Part shown: positions 1-8,235 of the stretch, piece after piece
How positions within the stretch are numbered: the stretch's first letter is position 1
Layout of the letters: each line of letters starts with the position of its first letter
Source: Weissella paramesenteroides ATCC 33313
Lineage (GTDB): Bacteria > Bacillota > Bacilli > Lactobacillales > Lactobacillaceae
Reading direction: 5' to 3'
Assembly (NCBI RefSeq): GCF_000160575.1
Contig: NZ_GG697129.1
Span: 447,167-511,166 of the forward strand
Length of the DNA stretch: 64,000 bases
Program-made: the position numbers and the translations under genes
Notes under the pieces: generated by a model
Database searches by the model: none
What the model saw: only the letters and a program-made list of their open reading frames with translations
What the model was told of the DNA's origin: nothing

Positions 1-366
1 AACGAAAATAATTATTTCCGTCAAAACACCTTCAATATTTAACAAATACCAACCCAAAGCATAAGCGATTATCATAAAAATTGAAACCGTCACAAAAAAA
101 TGAATGATAATTTTTTTTACTAAGCTCCAACGTTCTACAGTGAATATTAAAGCTGTTACAAAAAACAAGGATCCAAGTAATGCCCATAAAATAACAGTAA
201 TTACCAAGACATCAAGTGGATTAGAAATATAATCATCAAAACGATTAGTTGCCATTTGATAAAATGTCTGATTATTCAAATAGGCATATACTATGGAAAT
301 GACCAACCCATATGTAACACCAAATGGCATTCCTAGGAAGAATCGGTACATAATCCGTTTACTCAT
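1..366 (-). CDS. DUF3021 family membrane protein (3' end beyond window)
   Basis: The reverse strand is open from an ATG at 366 to the window edge (122 codons). The product has at least four hydrophobic segments (about residues 8-28, 50-70, 85-105 and 108-122), with the ERWSLVKK...IHFF...GWY pattern of DUF3021 proteins. These are small four-helix membrane proteins encoded next to LytTR regulators. The start codon overlaps the stop of the upstream LytTR gene (ATGA), so the two are translationally coupled and probably form a regulator/membrane-partner pair. The family's biochemical role is not established. A paralogue lies at 56521-56886. Confidence 0.8.
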   Translation of the reverse strand, partial: MSKRIMYRFFLGMPFGVTYGLVISIVYAYLNNQTFYQMATNRFDDYISNPLDVLVITVILWALLGSLFFVTALIFTVERWSLVKKIIIHFFVTVSIFMIIAYALGWYLLNIEGVLTEIIIFV

Positions 367-794
367 ATCCCCAACCTCCTCTTTATTTTAGAAACATACC
401 GTCTAGAAACGTAAGTCTCATCCCCACTATTTAAAATTAAAACGATATTCCCATTACCACTTAATTTCAGATGGTCAATAAAATCAAAATTCACAATCTC
501 ACCACTCGAAATTTGAATAAAATTATCTGGTAACAGTTCTGCTAACTGGTAGATTCGCTGTTTTACTTTGTATATACCAGATATATCTTGTATATGAACT
601 TCAGTAGCTTCTGTTTTAATTCTGATTATCTCATCCAATTTAAGGGGTGTGACGACTTTTTCCTGGTATCCCCAAAGCAATACATCCTGTTTCTGCAATT
701 CATCTACCATTGATTGCATGGCAGGCGTTAACTTTTTTACATGAAAATCAATATACTCAGGCTGATTCTCATCAATAAAAAAATTTACCTTCAT
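363..794 (-). CDS. LytTR-domain DNA-binding regulator
   Basis: A 143-residue protein whose C-terminal half (about residues 45-143) has the LytTR pattern: FIQISSGEIVN, a central glycine-containing turn and the terminal VSRRYVSKIKRRLGI. There is no receiver domain, so it is the short stand-alone LytTR type usually paired with DUF3021. The start is supported by a GGGGGG ribosome site 7 nt upstream. An inverted repeat TGACA-N13-TGTCA (826-848) and a TATAAT-like hexamer lie just upstream and could mediate autoregulation (inference). Its target genes are unknown. Confidence 0.85.
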   Translation of the reverse strand: MKVNFFIDENQPEYIDFHVKKLTPAMQSMVDELQKQDVLLWGYQEKVVTPLKLDEIIRIKTEATEVHIQDISGIYKVKQRIYQLAELLPDNFIQISSGEIVNFDFIDHLKLSGNGNIVLILNSGDETYVSRRYVSKIKRRLGI

Positions 795-966
795 ACAGCT
801 ACCCCCCTTTTTCCAAATAACATTGTGACACCCATATGATATCTGTCATTATACATATCTAATGATGCTTGTTTTCTAATCACTGATACATGGTTTATTA
901 TTTAAATTAATCGGTCTAATTCTTAAAATAAAATGTACAAATCAGTATGATTCGTATCTTTATTAT

Positions 967-1014
967 TAAAGAAAGATCCTCCCGAATTACCATTGCTGTA
1001 AATCAGGAGGATCT
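967..1014 (-). terminator. Rho-independent terminator of the hicD operon
   Basis: Perfect 9-bp stem AGATCCTCC/GGAGGATCT (974-982 with 1006-1014), followed on the minus strand by a T-rich tail. It lies 15 nt after the hicD stop. Confidence 0.85.
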
Positions 1015-1028
1015 ATGCTTCTATTTAT

Positions 1029-1970
1029 TTAGCCAATGTTTTCCGTTTTTGTCAGTTCAGAAATAACCTCTTCGTAACGCTCACGAATGAAGCCAGCTGA
1101 AGTGTCTAACTTCGTTTGCTCATCAGATGACAAATCTAATGACACATGATCAATAACCCCTTCACGACCAACAATGACAGGATAAGAAACATAAACACCA
1201 TATTCAGGTCGGAAATTAGATACTGGCAGTTCTTCATGGCTATCCGTCAAAATGGCCTTTGTTAACCGGCTAGCCGCACTGGCGATACCATAACTAGTAA
1301 ACTTCTTACCATGATAAACTGTATACCCACCAATTCTAACCTCATCATTTAGGTCTGATAGTGGTAGGTCATATGATGTAATTGGTTTGTCTTTTACTGT
1401 AACCGTTGACCATGCTGTAAATTGTGAATCACCATGTTCACCAACATTATAACCACTAACTGATTTTGGATGAACACCAAGCGCCTTACCTACAGCACGA
1501 TGCATACGAGCCGTATCCAATAGTGTACCTGTACCAATCACACGTTCCTTTGGGAAACCAGTATAGTGTTGATACATTGTAGTAATGACGTCAACTGGAT
1601 TCGTAATCACAACCAAAATTCCTTTAAATTCAGATGCAACTAATTTTTTAGAAATATCTGCAATTTGAAGTTTGTTATACTGTAACTCAACAAAACGATC
1701 ATCTGTTGTAATCGTCTCCTGCAATGCAATTTTACCAACTGAAGAAATAACGACATCAGCATCTGCTAATGCTGACCAATCATTAACAACATAATTTGCA
1801 TTAAATTCCAAATTAGCCATGGCATCTTCAAAATCTAATGCTTCAGCATTCACTTTGTTATCATCAATATCAATAAAAACAAATTCGTCAACTGCACCTT
1901 GTGCGGTTAAACTATGAGCAATTGCTGCACCAACATGTCCCAATCCAATAATCCCAACTTTACGAGTCAT
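1029..1970 (-). CDS. hicD: L-2-hydroxyisocaproate dehydrogenase (L-lactate/malate dehydrogenase superfamily)
   Basis: This 313-residue NAD-dependent enzyme reduces branched-chain and related 2-keto acids to L-2-hydroxy acids. The N-terminal Rossmann motif GIIGLGHVG, the substrate-loop DDRF, NPVDVIT and the catalytic YNVGEHGDSQF histidine are all present. The whole sequence resembles the L-HicDH described from Weissella (Lactobacillus) confusa more than a fermentative Ldh. It is last in a three-gene operon after an FAD-linked oxidase and an aminotransferase, behind a Leu-type T-box, which fits a 2-ketoisocaproate substrate. The ribosome site is GGGGGAACGCA-ATG. A terminator follows directly. 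Confidence 0.88.
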   Translation of the reverse strand: MTRKVGIIGLGHVGAAIAHSLTAQGAVDEFVFIDIDDNKVNAEALDFEDAMANLEFNANYVVNDWSALADADVVISSVGKIALQETITTDDRFVELQYNKLQIADISKKLVASEFKGILVVITNPVDVITTMYQHYTGFPKERVIGTGTLLDTARMHRAVGKALGVHPKSVSGYNVGEHGDSQFTAWSTVTVKDKPITSYDLPLSDLNDEVRIGGYTVYHGKKFTSYGIASAASRLTKAILTDSHEELPVSNFRPEYGVYVSYPVIVGREGVIDHVSLDLSSDEQTKLDTSAGFIRERYEEVISELTKTENIG

Positions 1971-1995
1971 TGCGTTCCCCCATTATTTCACTTGC

Positions 1996-3156
1996 TTAAT
2001 AATTTTCCAAAAAATTGCTAATACGCTTCACAGCCTCATGAAGACTGTCCAAGGATGCAGCGTAACTAATACGAATGTAGCCTTCACCACCGACGTTGAA
2101 AACTGATCCTGGAATCACAGCAACCTTGCCACGCTTTGCTAAATCAACACTAAAAGCATAGTCATCTTGTTCATATGCTGCCGGTATCTTGGCAAAAACA
2201 TAGAATGCCCCATTTGGTTGAGGAATTTCAAACCCTAATTTGCGTAAAGCTGGTACTAAGTAATCACGACGTTCGCGATAAGCTTCACGCATGGATTTAG
2301 AATCCAATTTTCCTTGTGCTGATCCTAACGCTTCGGCGGCTCCTGCCATCGCTGGATTCGAAGCAGCAGTAACTGTAAATTGATGTAACACTGCTGCAGG
2401 TTGTACTAGTTGCTTAGGTCCAACAATAAACCCGATACGATAACCAGTCATAGCGTGCGACTTTGACACACCATTCAAAATAACTGTTTGTTCTGGTAAG
2501 AACTTTGCAATTGAAGTATGTGGTGCATTGTAAGTTAGTTCAGAATAAATTTCATCAGCAATTACGGTAATATTAGTTCCTTGCAACACATCAGCTAAGG
2601 CAGATAATTGTTCTGCAGTATAAGTAACTCCCGTTGGATTTGCTGGATAATTCAACAAAACAGTTGTCAACTTTTCACCATACTCGTCAATGGCTGCTTG
2701 GAGTTGTTCAGGTGTTAATAAGAAGCCAGTATCAGATGTATCAACAAAGACGATCTCACCACCAGCTAGCTCGATAGTTGGGTCATACATTGAAAAATTG
2801 GGTGCTGGCAATAACACTTTATCACCCTCATTAATAAAGGCTGTGAAAGTATCATAGATTCCCTCAGTCGCCCCCAATGTCACAATAATTTCAGAATCAA
2901 TATCATATGATAATCCATAACGATCTAACATAAAATGGTGAATCGCTTTTCTCAAAGCAACTGAACCAGCAGCAGGTGCATAATGTGATTCATCCGCCTC
3001 GATACTAGCAATTGCTGCTTTTTTCACATGCTCTGGTACTGTAAAATCAGGCTCTCCAAGAGTCAACTTTAGAACACCTTCAATACCACTTGTCTCATCA
3101 TCAAATGCTCGAATAGCATTCGGCTTAATTGCGGCAACACGCTTATTTACTCCCAT
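1996..3156 (-). CDS. Class I/II PLP aminotransferase, AraT/PatA-like
   Basis: 386-residue fold-type I aminotransferase. Visible landmarks are the N-terminal LGEPDF, substrate-contact HYAP, the NYPANPTG block, IADEIYSEL and the PLP-lysine motif NGVSKSHAMTGYRIG. Relatives transaminate aromatic and branched amino acids with 2-oxoglutarate. The gene lies between a putative hydroxyacid oxidase and L-HicDH (25-nt and 18-nt gaps), so it probably interconverts leucine (or similar) and its keto acid. The start has a good AGGAG ribosome site. It is a clear paralogue of the aminotransferase at 61212-62396, with the same family motifs and a nearly identical length. Confidence 0.85.
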   Translation of the reverse strand: MGVNKRVAAIKPNAIRAFDDETSGIEGVLKLTLGEPDFTVPEHVKKAAIASIEADESHYAPAAGSVALRKAIHHFMLDRYGLSYDIDSEIIVTLGATEGIYDTFTAFINEGDKVLLPAPNFSMYDPTIELAGGEIVFVDTSDTGFLLTPEQLQAAIDEYGEKLTTVLLNYPANPTGVTYTAEQLSALADVLQGTNITVIADEIYSELTYNAPHTSIAKFLPEQTVILNGVSKSHAMTGYRIGFIVGPKQLVQPAAVLHQFTVTAASNPAMAGAAEALGSAQGKLDSKSMREAYRERRDYLVPALRKLGFEIPQPNGAFYVFAKIPAAYEQDDYAFSVDLAKRGKVAVIPGSVFNVGGEGYIRISYAASLDSLHEAVKRISNFLENY

Positions 3157-3174
3157 GTTTGTTCTCCTAATTTT

Positions 3175-4545
3175 CTAAATCTTACGGCCAGGATTCAAAA
3201 TCCCTAGTGGATCAAATGCCTGTTTCACTTGCTTTTGCAACACTCTGACATTTGCATCTAATTGCTTTGGTACCCATTCATTCTTTAAGCTACCAATACC
3301 ATGTTCTGCACTAACCGTACCATTAACCTGAATGACGAAATTCAGTAACTCATCAATAAATTTTTTCGTACCTTCAGGTAATTCGCCGTCTTTATTTTCC
3401 AAGATAATGTCGGGATGTAGATTGCCATCCCCAGCATGTCCTAACAGCAATAATCGTTGTTGATATTTATCTGCTAGCTCTTCTGCCTTATCAGCCACTT
3501 TTGCTAACTGTCCTAACGGTACGGCAATATCCTCGACAATTAATCGTCCATATTGTGCACCAGCCGCAAAAATATCTTGGCGAATTTTAATAATTTCTGC
3601 TGTGCGAGCTGCGTCTTCAGTAACATCAATCTTTGTTGCACCATACTCATGTAATAGTTTATCAACCTTTTCCAATACACCAGATACTGCAACGTCAATT
3701 TGGAAAATCAATAACGCCTGTTCACCATGGCTACCTAAATGACTATGTTCATATTCATCTAATGCCTCAATGGAAACGCGATTTAAAATTTCTAACATTG
3801 AGGGGTTAACACCACTAGCCTGCACGGCTTGAACAGCACGCATCAACTCATGGATCGTTGGGAAGGTCGCCAGTCCTGTAATCGCACTACCTAATGGCAC
3901 AGGTACCAAGCGAACCGTGGCCTCAACGATAATGCCAAGGGTTCCTTCTGAGCCAACTAACAAATCGGTTAAATCATAGCCAGCATTATTCTTAAAGGTT
4001 TTACCACCTAGTGTTACCAATTCACCACTAGCTAAAACAACTTTCAACCCCAATACAGACTGCTTCGTTGTACCATATTTTAACGATGACATACCACCAG
4101 CGTTGGTTGCAATATTACCCCCAACTGAACTGATTCGCTTTGATCCTGGGTCTGGCGAGAAAAAATACCCAACTTGACGAACTTCGGCATCTAAGTCACC
4201 ATTTAATACCCCAGGTTCAACAACGGCAACTTGATTTTCTGGCTCAATTGATAAAATATGATTCATTCTTGATAAATTCAAGATTATACTACCAGTTAAA
4301 CCAGCAGCACTATTCACAATCGATGTTTTGGCACCTTGTGGTACAATTGCAATTTGATTAGCAGCTGCAAAACGAACTGTTGCTTGCACATCTGCAATGG
4401 TTTCTGCAAATACCACGGCATCTGGCAATATTTCAGTTGTTATTTCTTGTGTATAATGATTTGTCCCATACTTTTTTAGCGTTTGCTCATCTAATGCAAT
4501 TTCACCATTTGGCAATTGCAAGGACGAAAAAATTGTCATTGTCAT
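3175..4545 (-). CDS. FAD-linked 2-hydroxyacid oxidase/dehydrogenase, GlcD-like
   Basis: 456 residues of the FAD-binding PCMH plus C-terminal FAD-linked oxidase architecture (GlcD, D-LDH, D-2-hydroxyglutarate dehydrogenase class). Signatures are VPQGAKTS, the FAD-contact stretch SSVGGNIATNAGGMSSLKYG (about residues 139-158), the metal-site GHAGDGNLH and the terminal AEHGIGSLK and LNPGRKI. It oxidises a 2-hydroxy acid to the keto acid. Being first in the Leu T-box operon, it could regenerate 2-ketoisocaproate from 2-hydroxyisocaproate (inference). Two in-frame ATGs lie close to AAAGGAG: the first has 4-nt spacing, the second (6 nt downstream) has 10-nt spacing. The true start is therefore uncertain by two codons. 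Confidence 0.82.
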   Translation of the reverse strand: MTMTIFSSLQLPNGEIALDEQTLKKYGTNHYTQEITTEILPDAVVFAETIADVQATVRFAAANQIAIVPQGAKTSIVNSAAGLTGSIILNLSRMNHILSIEPENQVAVVEPGVLNGDLDAEVRQVGYFFSPDPGSKRISSVGGNIATNAGGMSSLKYGTTKQSVLGLKVVLASGELVTLGGKTFKNNAGYDLTDLLVGSEGTLGIIVEATVRLVPVPLGSAITGLATFPTIHELMRAVQAVQASGVNPSMLEILNRVSIEALDEYEHSHLGSHGEQALLIFQIDVAVSGVLEKVDKLLHEYGATKIDVTEDAARTAEIIKIRQDIFAAGAQYGRLIVEDIAVPLGQLAKVADKAEELADKYQQRLLLLGHAGDGNLHPDIILENKDGELPEGTKKFIDELLNFVIQVNGTVSAEHGIGSLKNEWVPKQLDANVRVLQKQVKQAFDPLGILNPGRKI

Positions 4546-4561
4546 ATTGCTCCTTTAATAT

Positions 4562-4840
4562 AAAAAATCCCGTCGTTCCAGAATAGAACGACGGGACGAT
4601 AAAAATCGTGTTACCACCCGTGTTTCAGACTGTATCACCACAGTCTGCTTATTAAGTATGCCAAACATACTCACATGCGATATCGGTCATCACCGGAAAT
4701 TACTAATAGTCGAAACTACTCATAACTTCAACCACTCCTAGGCCAAATTCATTTGCTGAATCGGTTGCCTTACACCAACTACAACTCGCTTTGCGTATCC
4801 ATCACAAACTACTCACCTAATCATCATGTTCACTCATATA
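4562..4840 (-). promoter_or_regulatory. T-box leader, specifier reads UUG (leucine)
   Basis: The minus strand carries the T-box signature CGGGTGGTAACACG (about 4607-4620). An intrinsic terminator follows: stem CCCGTCGTTC/GAACGACGGG, T-run at 4562-4567. Upstream is a long Stem I with the AGCGAG and GGTG...AACC distal elements. In Stem I the helix TTAGG (4816-4820) pairs with CCTAG (4738-4742). The loop strand just before the 3' arm is GAATTTGG. Aligned with the equivalent GAAGATGA loop of the Met T-box at 37.9 kb, the specifier triplet is TTG (4744-4746) followed by a purine. Uncharged tRNA-Leu would thus allow read-through into the oxidase-aminotransferase-hicD operon. Confidence 0.85.
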
Positions 4841-4869
4841 ATGGTAATTCGGTAATAATGAAAAGTCAA
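4841..4869 (-). promoter_or_regulatory. Promoter of the T-box operon
   Basis: TTGACT (4864-4869) and TACCAT (4841-4846) are separated by 17 bp on the minus strand, directly upstream of the T-box Stem I. The -35 is near consensus; the -10 is weak. Confidence 0.55.
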
Positions 4870-4912
4870 TAATAAAATTAAAAAAATCTCATTTAACTCA
4901 CATTTGAAGAAA

Positions 4913-5743
4913 TTATGAAAATGGATACCAGAAGCGACTACCTGTCAGTTTCATCAACAAAATTTCTAGAACGACTAGCACTGCAACACCAATCAAAAAA
5001 TACCAATCTTGACGTTTAAATTTTTGTTCATAATACCAGCTACGCTGTCTTTCCTTACCAAAACGGCGTAAATCCATGGAACGACTTATTTCGTCAATCT
5101 TTGATAGTGAAGAAAAGACAAGTGGCATCATGATACCGAAGGCTCCTTTGATTCGCTGTGTAAATGGCGCATGTTTAGACATATCAAAACCACGTGCCTG
5201 TTGCGCATGACTAATCGTCACAAACTCTTGTTGAATCGTTGGGATATAACGTAATGTCAAGGCAACAGCATACGAAATCCGGTATGAGACACCAATTTTA
5301 TTCAATCCTGATGCAAATTCACTAGGATTAGTCGTAAGTAAAAAAATTAATGCCAACGGCAAGCTAAAGAAATATTTCGCTAACACAATAAATTCGTAGA
5401 ATAATTGCTCTAATGTTAACGCATAGAATCCATGACCCAGTAACAATGTTTTACTATGAAATAAAGTTGTCCCATATTGCGGGGCAAAAATATAAATTAA
5501 TAGCAAATTCATGAGTGCAAAAACGGCAACGAATTTAACAATTGTAGACACATTTTTCCAATGAATACCAGCTACTTTTAAACCAATAATGGCGATTAAC
5601 ATTAGCAAAACAAGGTAACGTACATCAAAACTTAACATACCACTAATCGTCAACAACAAAAAAATCAATAATTTGGTACCACCACTTAATTGATGAACAA
5701 TGGACCGTCCTGGCTGATAGCCAAATATATTATTCATCGCCAT
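4913..5743 (-). CDS. ecfT: ECF transporter transmembrane component EcfT
   Basis: 276-residue membrane protein of the CbiQ/EcfT family with four or more hydrophobic helices. It has the characteristic coupling segments: the first is AQQARGFDM (about residues 177-185), the second the divergent SMDLRRFGKER. EcfT couples ATP hydrolysis by the EcfA subunits to the substrate-binding S component. The ATG abuts the stop of the ATPase gene, indicating co-translation. This is a dedicated (group I) system, since S, A and T genes are together. Confidence 0.9.
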   Translation of the reverse strand: MAMNNIFGYQPGRSIVHQLSGGTKLLIFLLLTISGMLSFDVRYLVLLMLIAIIGLKVAGIHWKNVSTIVKFVAVFALMNLLLIYIFAPQYGTTLFHSKTLLLGHGFYALTLEQLFYEFIVLAKYFFSLPLALIFLLTTNPSEFASGLNKIGVSYRISYAVALTLRYIPTIQQEFVTISHAQQARGFDMSKHAPFTQRIKGAFGIMMPLVFSSLSKIDEISRSMDLRRFGKERQRSWYYEQKFKRQDWYFLIGVAVLVVLEILLMKLTGSRFWYPFS

Positions 5744-7429
5744 CTATCCTTTCCCAATCAATGCAGTTAACCCTGCTGGATTAGCTAAATCATATTGTTG
5801 TGCTAACTCATGAATCGTCGTAATATGCAGGTCTGCTTGATCCACTAAGTTTTGATCATTTAGTAATTCAGCTGGCGTTGTATCGGCAAGCACCCGACCA
5901 TCAACTAATACTAGTGAACGATCTGCAATCTCTAACATCAATGACATGTCGTGCGTAATCACGACCACCGTTGTGTTAAACGTCGCATTTAAGTCTTGCA
6001 CAAATTGCATAATTGCCTGCGCATTAGCATAATCCTGTCCTGACGTTGGTTCATCTAAAATCAATACTTCAGGCTCGAGTGCTAGCACACTAATAATCGT
6101 CAATCTTTTCTTTTGCCCATAGCTCAGTACCGTAACTGGCCACTCACGCATGCCATATAATCCCGCTAGCTTCAACAATTGGTTCACGCGCTCCTGAATA
6201 TCACTTTCTGATTTTCCGCGAAGACGTAGACCACTTGCAACTTCATCATAAATAATAGACTGCGTCACCATATCATTTGGATTCTGAGAAACATAACCAA
6301 TATAGTCAGCACGCTCTTTGATTGAAAGTTGCGCGAGATCTCCAATACCATTTAGCAGCATTGAACCACTAGATGGTTGCATAAAGCCAGCAATTAACTT
6401 ACTTAGCGTTGATTTTCCAGAACCATTCTTACCAACTAAAGCAACCAACTCACCCTTAAATAACTGCAATGAAACATCTTTAAACAATTGTTGGTCACTA
6501 TATTGGAATCCCAAATGATTGACGGTTAAAATAGGTTCTCGTTCATTCTCTTGATGTGCTACTTGCGGCTTAGGTACCAATGCTTGCAGCTTACTTTTAA
6601 CATCCGGTCCCGTCACATTTTCTGGCTGGGCTATTTGTGTTAATGCGGTTAAATCAACACCCGCCAATTCTAACAATTGCAAATATCCTGGCATAGCCAA
6701 ACCATATTGATGCAACGTATTTGAACGTAAAATAGCATCAGGTGTGCCATCAAAAGTCACTTCACCCTTATCTAGCACAACAACTCGATCAAGACGGTGT
6801 TGTAAAACATCTTCTAAACGATGTTCAATCATGATAACCGTTAAATGATATTTCTCTTGTAGCTCATCCAACAAGGCTAACATCCGATGACCACTAGCTG
6901 GATCCAAACTAGCAAGTGGTTCATCAAATAGTAAAATAAGACTATCATCTATCAAGACGCCCGCCATGGCAACCCGTTGTTTTTGTCCACCAGATAGCTC
7001 TTGTGGTGCCGCCTTCAGTAATTCATCTAGTTGTAACGTTTGCGCCCACTGCTTCACTTTGGTTAGTAATTCATCATGTCCCACATGATCATTTTCTAAT
7101 GCAAATGCGATATCTTCAGCAACTGTCAGGCCAACAAATTGTGTATCTGTATCTTGTAATACTGTACCAATATCAAAAGAACGCTCAAAAATTGAAGCGT
7201 CCTTAATATCATGACCATTAATTTTAATGTTTCCAGTTACCTCACCTTGATAGGCATGTGGGATGAGGCCATTAAGTAATTGACCTAAAGTCGTTTTCCC
7301 CGAACCAGATGGCCCAGATAATAACACCCGTTCACCAGGTGCAATCGTTAAATTAATATGATGCAAAGTCGGCTCAGATTGTGAATCATACTTAAATGAC
7401 ACATCCTGCAATTCCATCGCTGCTACCAT
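5744..7429 (-). CDS. ECF transporter duplicated ATP-binding protein (EcfA-EcfA fusion, YkoD-like)
   Basis: 561 residues with two ABC domains in one chain. The first has Walker A GPSGSGKTTLG, signature LSGGQKQRVA and Walker B LILLFDEP. The second (from about residue 300) has GKNGSGKSTLS, the variant signature LSYGQKKRLT and VLILDEP. They energise uptake through EcfT and the S component. I place the start at the ATG at 7429 because AAGGAG lies 6 nt upstream; the longer frame to 7471 adds 14 residues without a ribosome site. The fused two-domain form is typical of dedicated YkoEDC-like systems, unlike the separate EcfA1/EcfA2 genes of the shared module. Confidence 0.9.
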   Translation of the reverse strand: MVAAMELQDVSFKYDSQSEPTLHHINLTIAPGERVLLSGPSGSGKTTLGQLLNGLIPHAYQGEVTGNIKINGHDIKDASIFERSFDIGTVLQDTDTQFVGLTVAEDIAFALENDHVGHDELLTKVKQWAQTLQLDELLKAAPQELSGGQKQRVAMAGVLIDDSLILLFDEPLASLDPASGHRMLALLDELQEKYHLTVIMIEHRLEDVLQHRLDRVVVLDKGEVTFDGTPDAILRSNTLHQYGLAMPGYLQLLELAGVDLTALTQIAQPENVTGPDVKSKLQALVPKPQVAHQENEREPILTVNHLGFQYSDQQLFKDVSLQLFKGELVALVGKNGSGKSTLSKLIAGFMQPSSGSMLLNGIGDLAQLSIKERADYIGYVSQNPNDMVTQSIIYDEVASGLRLRGKSESDIQERVNQLLKLAGLYGMREWPVTVLSYGQKKRLTIISVLALEPEVLILDEPTSGQDYANAQAIMQFVQDLNATFNTTVVVITHDMSLMLEIADRSLVLVDGRVLADTTPAELLNDQNLVDQADLHITTIHELAQQYDLANPAGLTALIGKG

Positions 7430-7458
7430 GTGTAACTCCTTCAATTTTTTATATGTAT

Positions 7459-7498
7459 GAGGAGGTTGCAATAAAAATGCCGTACCCTCCTCTTTTTT
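7459..7498 (+). other. Stem-loop between the S-component and ATPase genes
   Basis: GAGGAGG (7459-7465) pairs with CCTCCTC (7486-7492). The T-run follows on the plus strand, where no gene ends. On the minus-strand mRNA it is an intercistronic hairpin just before the ATPase ribosome site and may affect stability or translation. Confidence 0.45.
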
Positions 7499-7514
7499 CG
7501 TGCGCGGTTATAAA

Positions 7515-8078
7515 TTAATCTTTTTCTTTCAATGATCCTTGTTTAACTTGTGTTTTATTATAAGCAACCAATAGCAAACTACCTAATATTGCCACAGATA
7601 AGAAGTTAACACCTGTTGAAACAAACCCCTGCAAAAACACCTTAGTTGCAGGTTCACTATAAATTAAAATATCACCTAGTGGCGCAATAATACTCCAAGC
7701 GACAATATTCGCAAGCAATTGCCAAATATTGAATGCAACTAATTTTTTAGTTGTCAAATCACCATTCGTCAGTTTCAACTTCTGTACAGCGAGCCCCAAA
7801 ATAACACCGAATAGTGCATCGGCAATTACCCAGGTCCACCAGACCGAACCATACGAAATAGCATCATTCAAGGCATGGCCAATAAAAGCAACTAGTCCAC
7901 CAACAATTGGACCAAAAATAGCAGTAATTAATGACAACCATGCTTCAGCAACATTGATTTGTGTATTAGGAATACCGGTAGGAATAGCAACAAATTTAAA
8001 TAAAATTAAAAATACAGCAGCCCCAATACCTGTTGCAACAACTGAACGAGTTGACAGTCCTTTGTGTTGTTTCATCAT
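7515..8078 (-). CDS. ECF transporter S component, UPF0397 family
   Basis: 187-residue membrane protein with five to six hydrophobic segments and the UPF0397 pattern: [13 protein letters not shown] near the N-terminus, then [30 protein letters not shown] and [15 protein letters not shown]. It would bind a small vitamin-like substrate for the adjacent EcfA/EcfT. UPF0397 proteins are often labelled riboflavin transporters, but the substrate cannot be read from sequence. The start at 8078 is chosen for the strong GGAGGAGAGA site; the frame continues 31 codons upstream through a terminator hairpin and is not a credible longer protein. Confidence 0.85.
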   Translation of the reverse strand: MMKQHKGLSTRSVVATGIGAAVFLILFKFVAIPTGIPNTQINVAEAWLSLITAIFGPIVGGLVAFIGHALNDAISYGSVWWTWVIADALFGVILGLAVQKLKLTNGDLTTKKLVAFNIWQLLANIVAWSIIAPLGDILIYSEPATKVFLQGFVSTGVNFLSVAILGSLLLVAYNKTQVKQGSLKEKD

Positions 8079-8099
8079 TCTCTCCTCCTGATGTGTTAT

Positions 8100-8135
8100 A
8101 AAAAAGGCAACACTAATCATTGTTAGCATTGCCTT
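8100..8135 (-). terminator. Intrinsic terminator 22 nt before the S-component start (rlmD terminator or attenuator)
   Basis: A 13-bp stem, AAGGCAA...TTGCCTT with two wobble pairs (8104-8116 with 8123-8135), is followed on the minus strand by TTTTTT. It ends only about 22 nt before the S-component ATG, leaving no room for a promoter between them. It therefore either terminates rlmD with read-through, or acts as an attenuator for transcription starting in 8146-8235. Confidence 0.75.
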
Positions 8136-8235
8136 CAAGCGCACTCTGTTCATTATCAATAAAATAATCAACTTTATTTGCTGACAACCAACATACTAAC
8201 ATAATAGCATTATCGTCAACATTTGCTGAATCATT

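Noticed and set aside
4140-4586. Plus-strand ORFs opposite the GlcD-like gene and T-box
   Set aside because: Shadows of a well-conserved minus-strand gene and leader; no family resemblance or ribosome sites.
7515-8171. Longer S-component starting at 8171
   Set aside because: The extra 31 codons run through a terminator hairpin, and the strong ribosome site sits directly before 8078.
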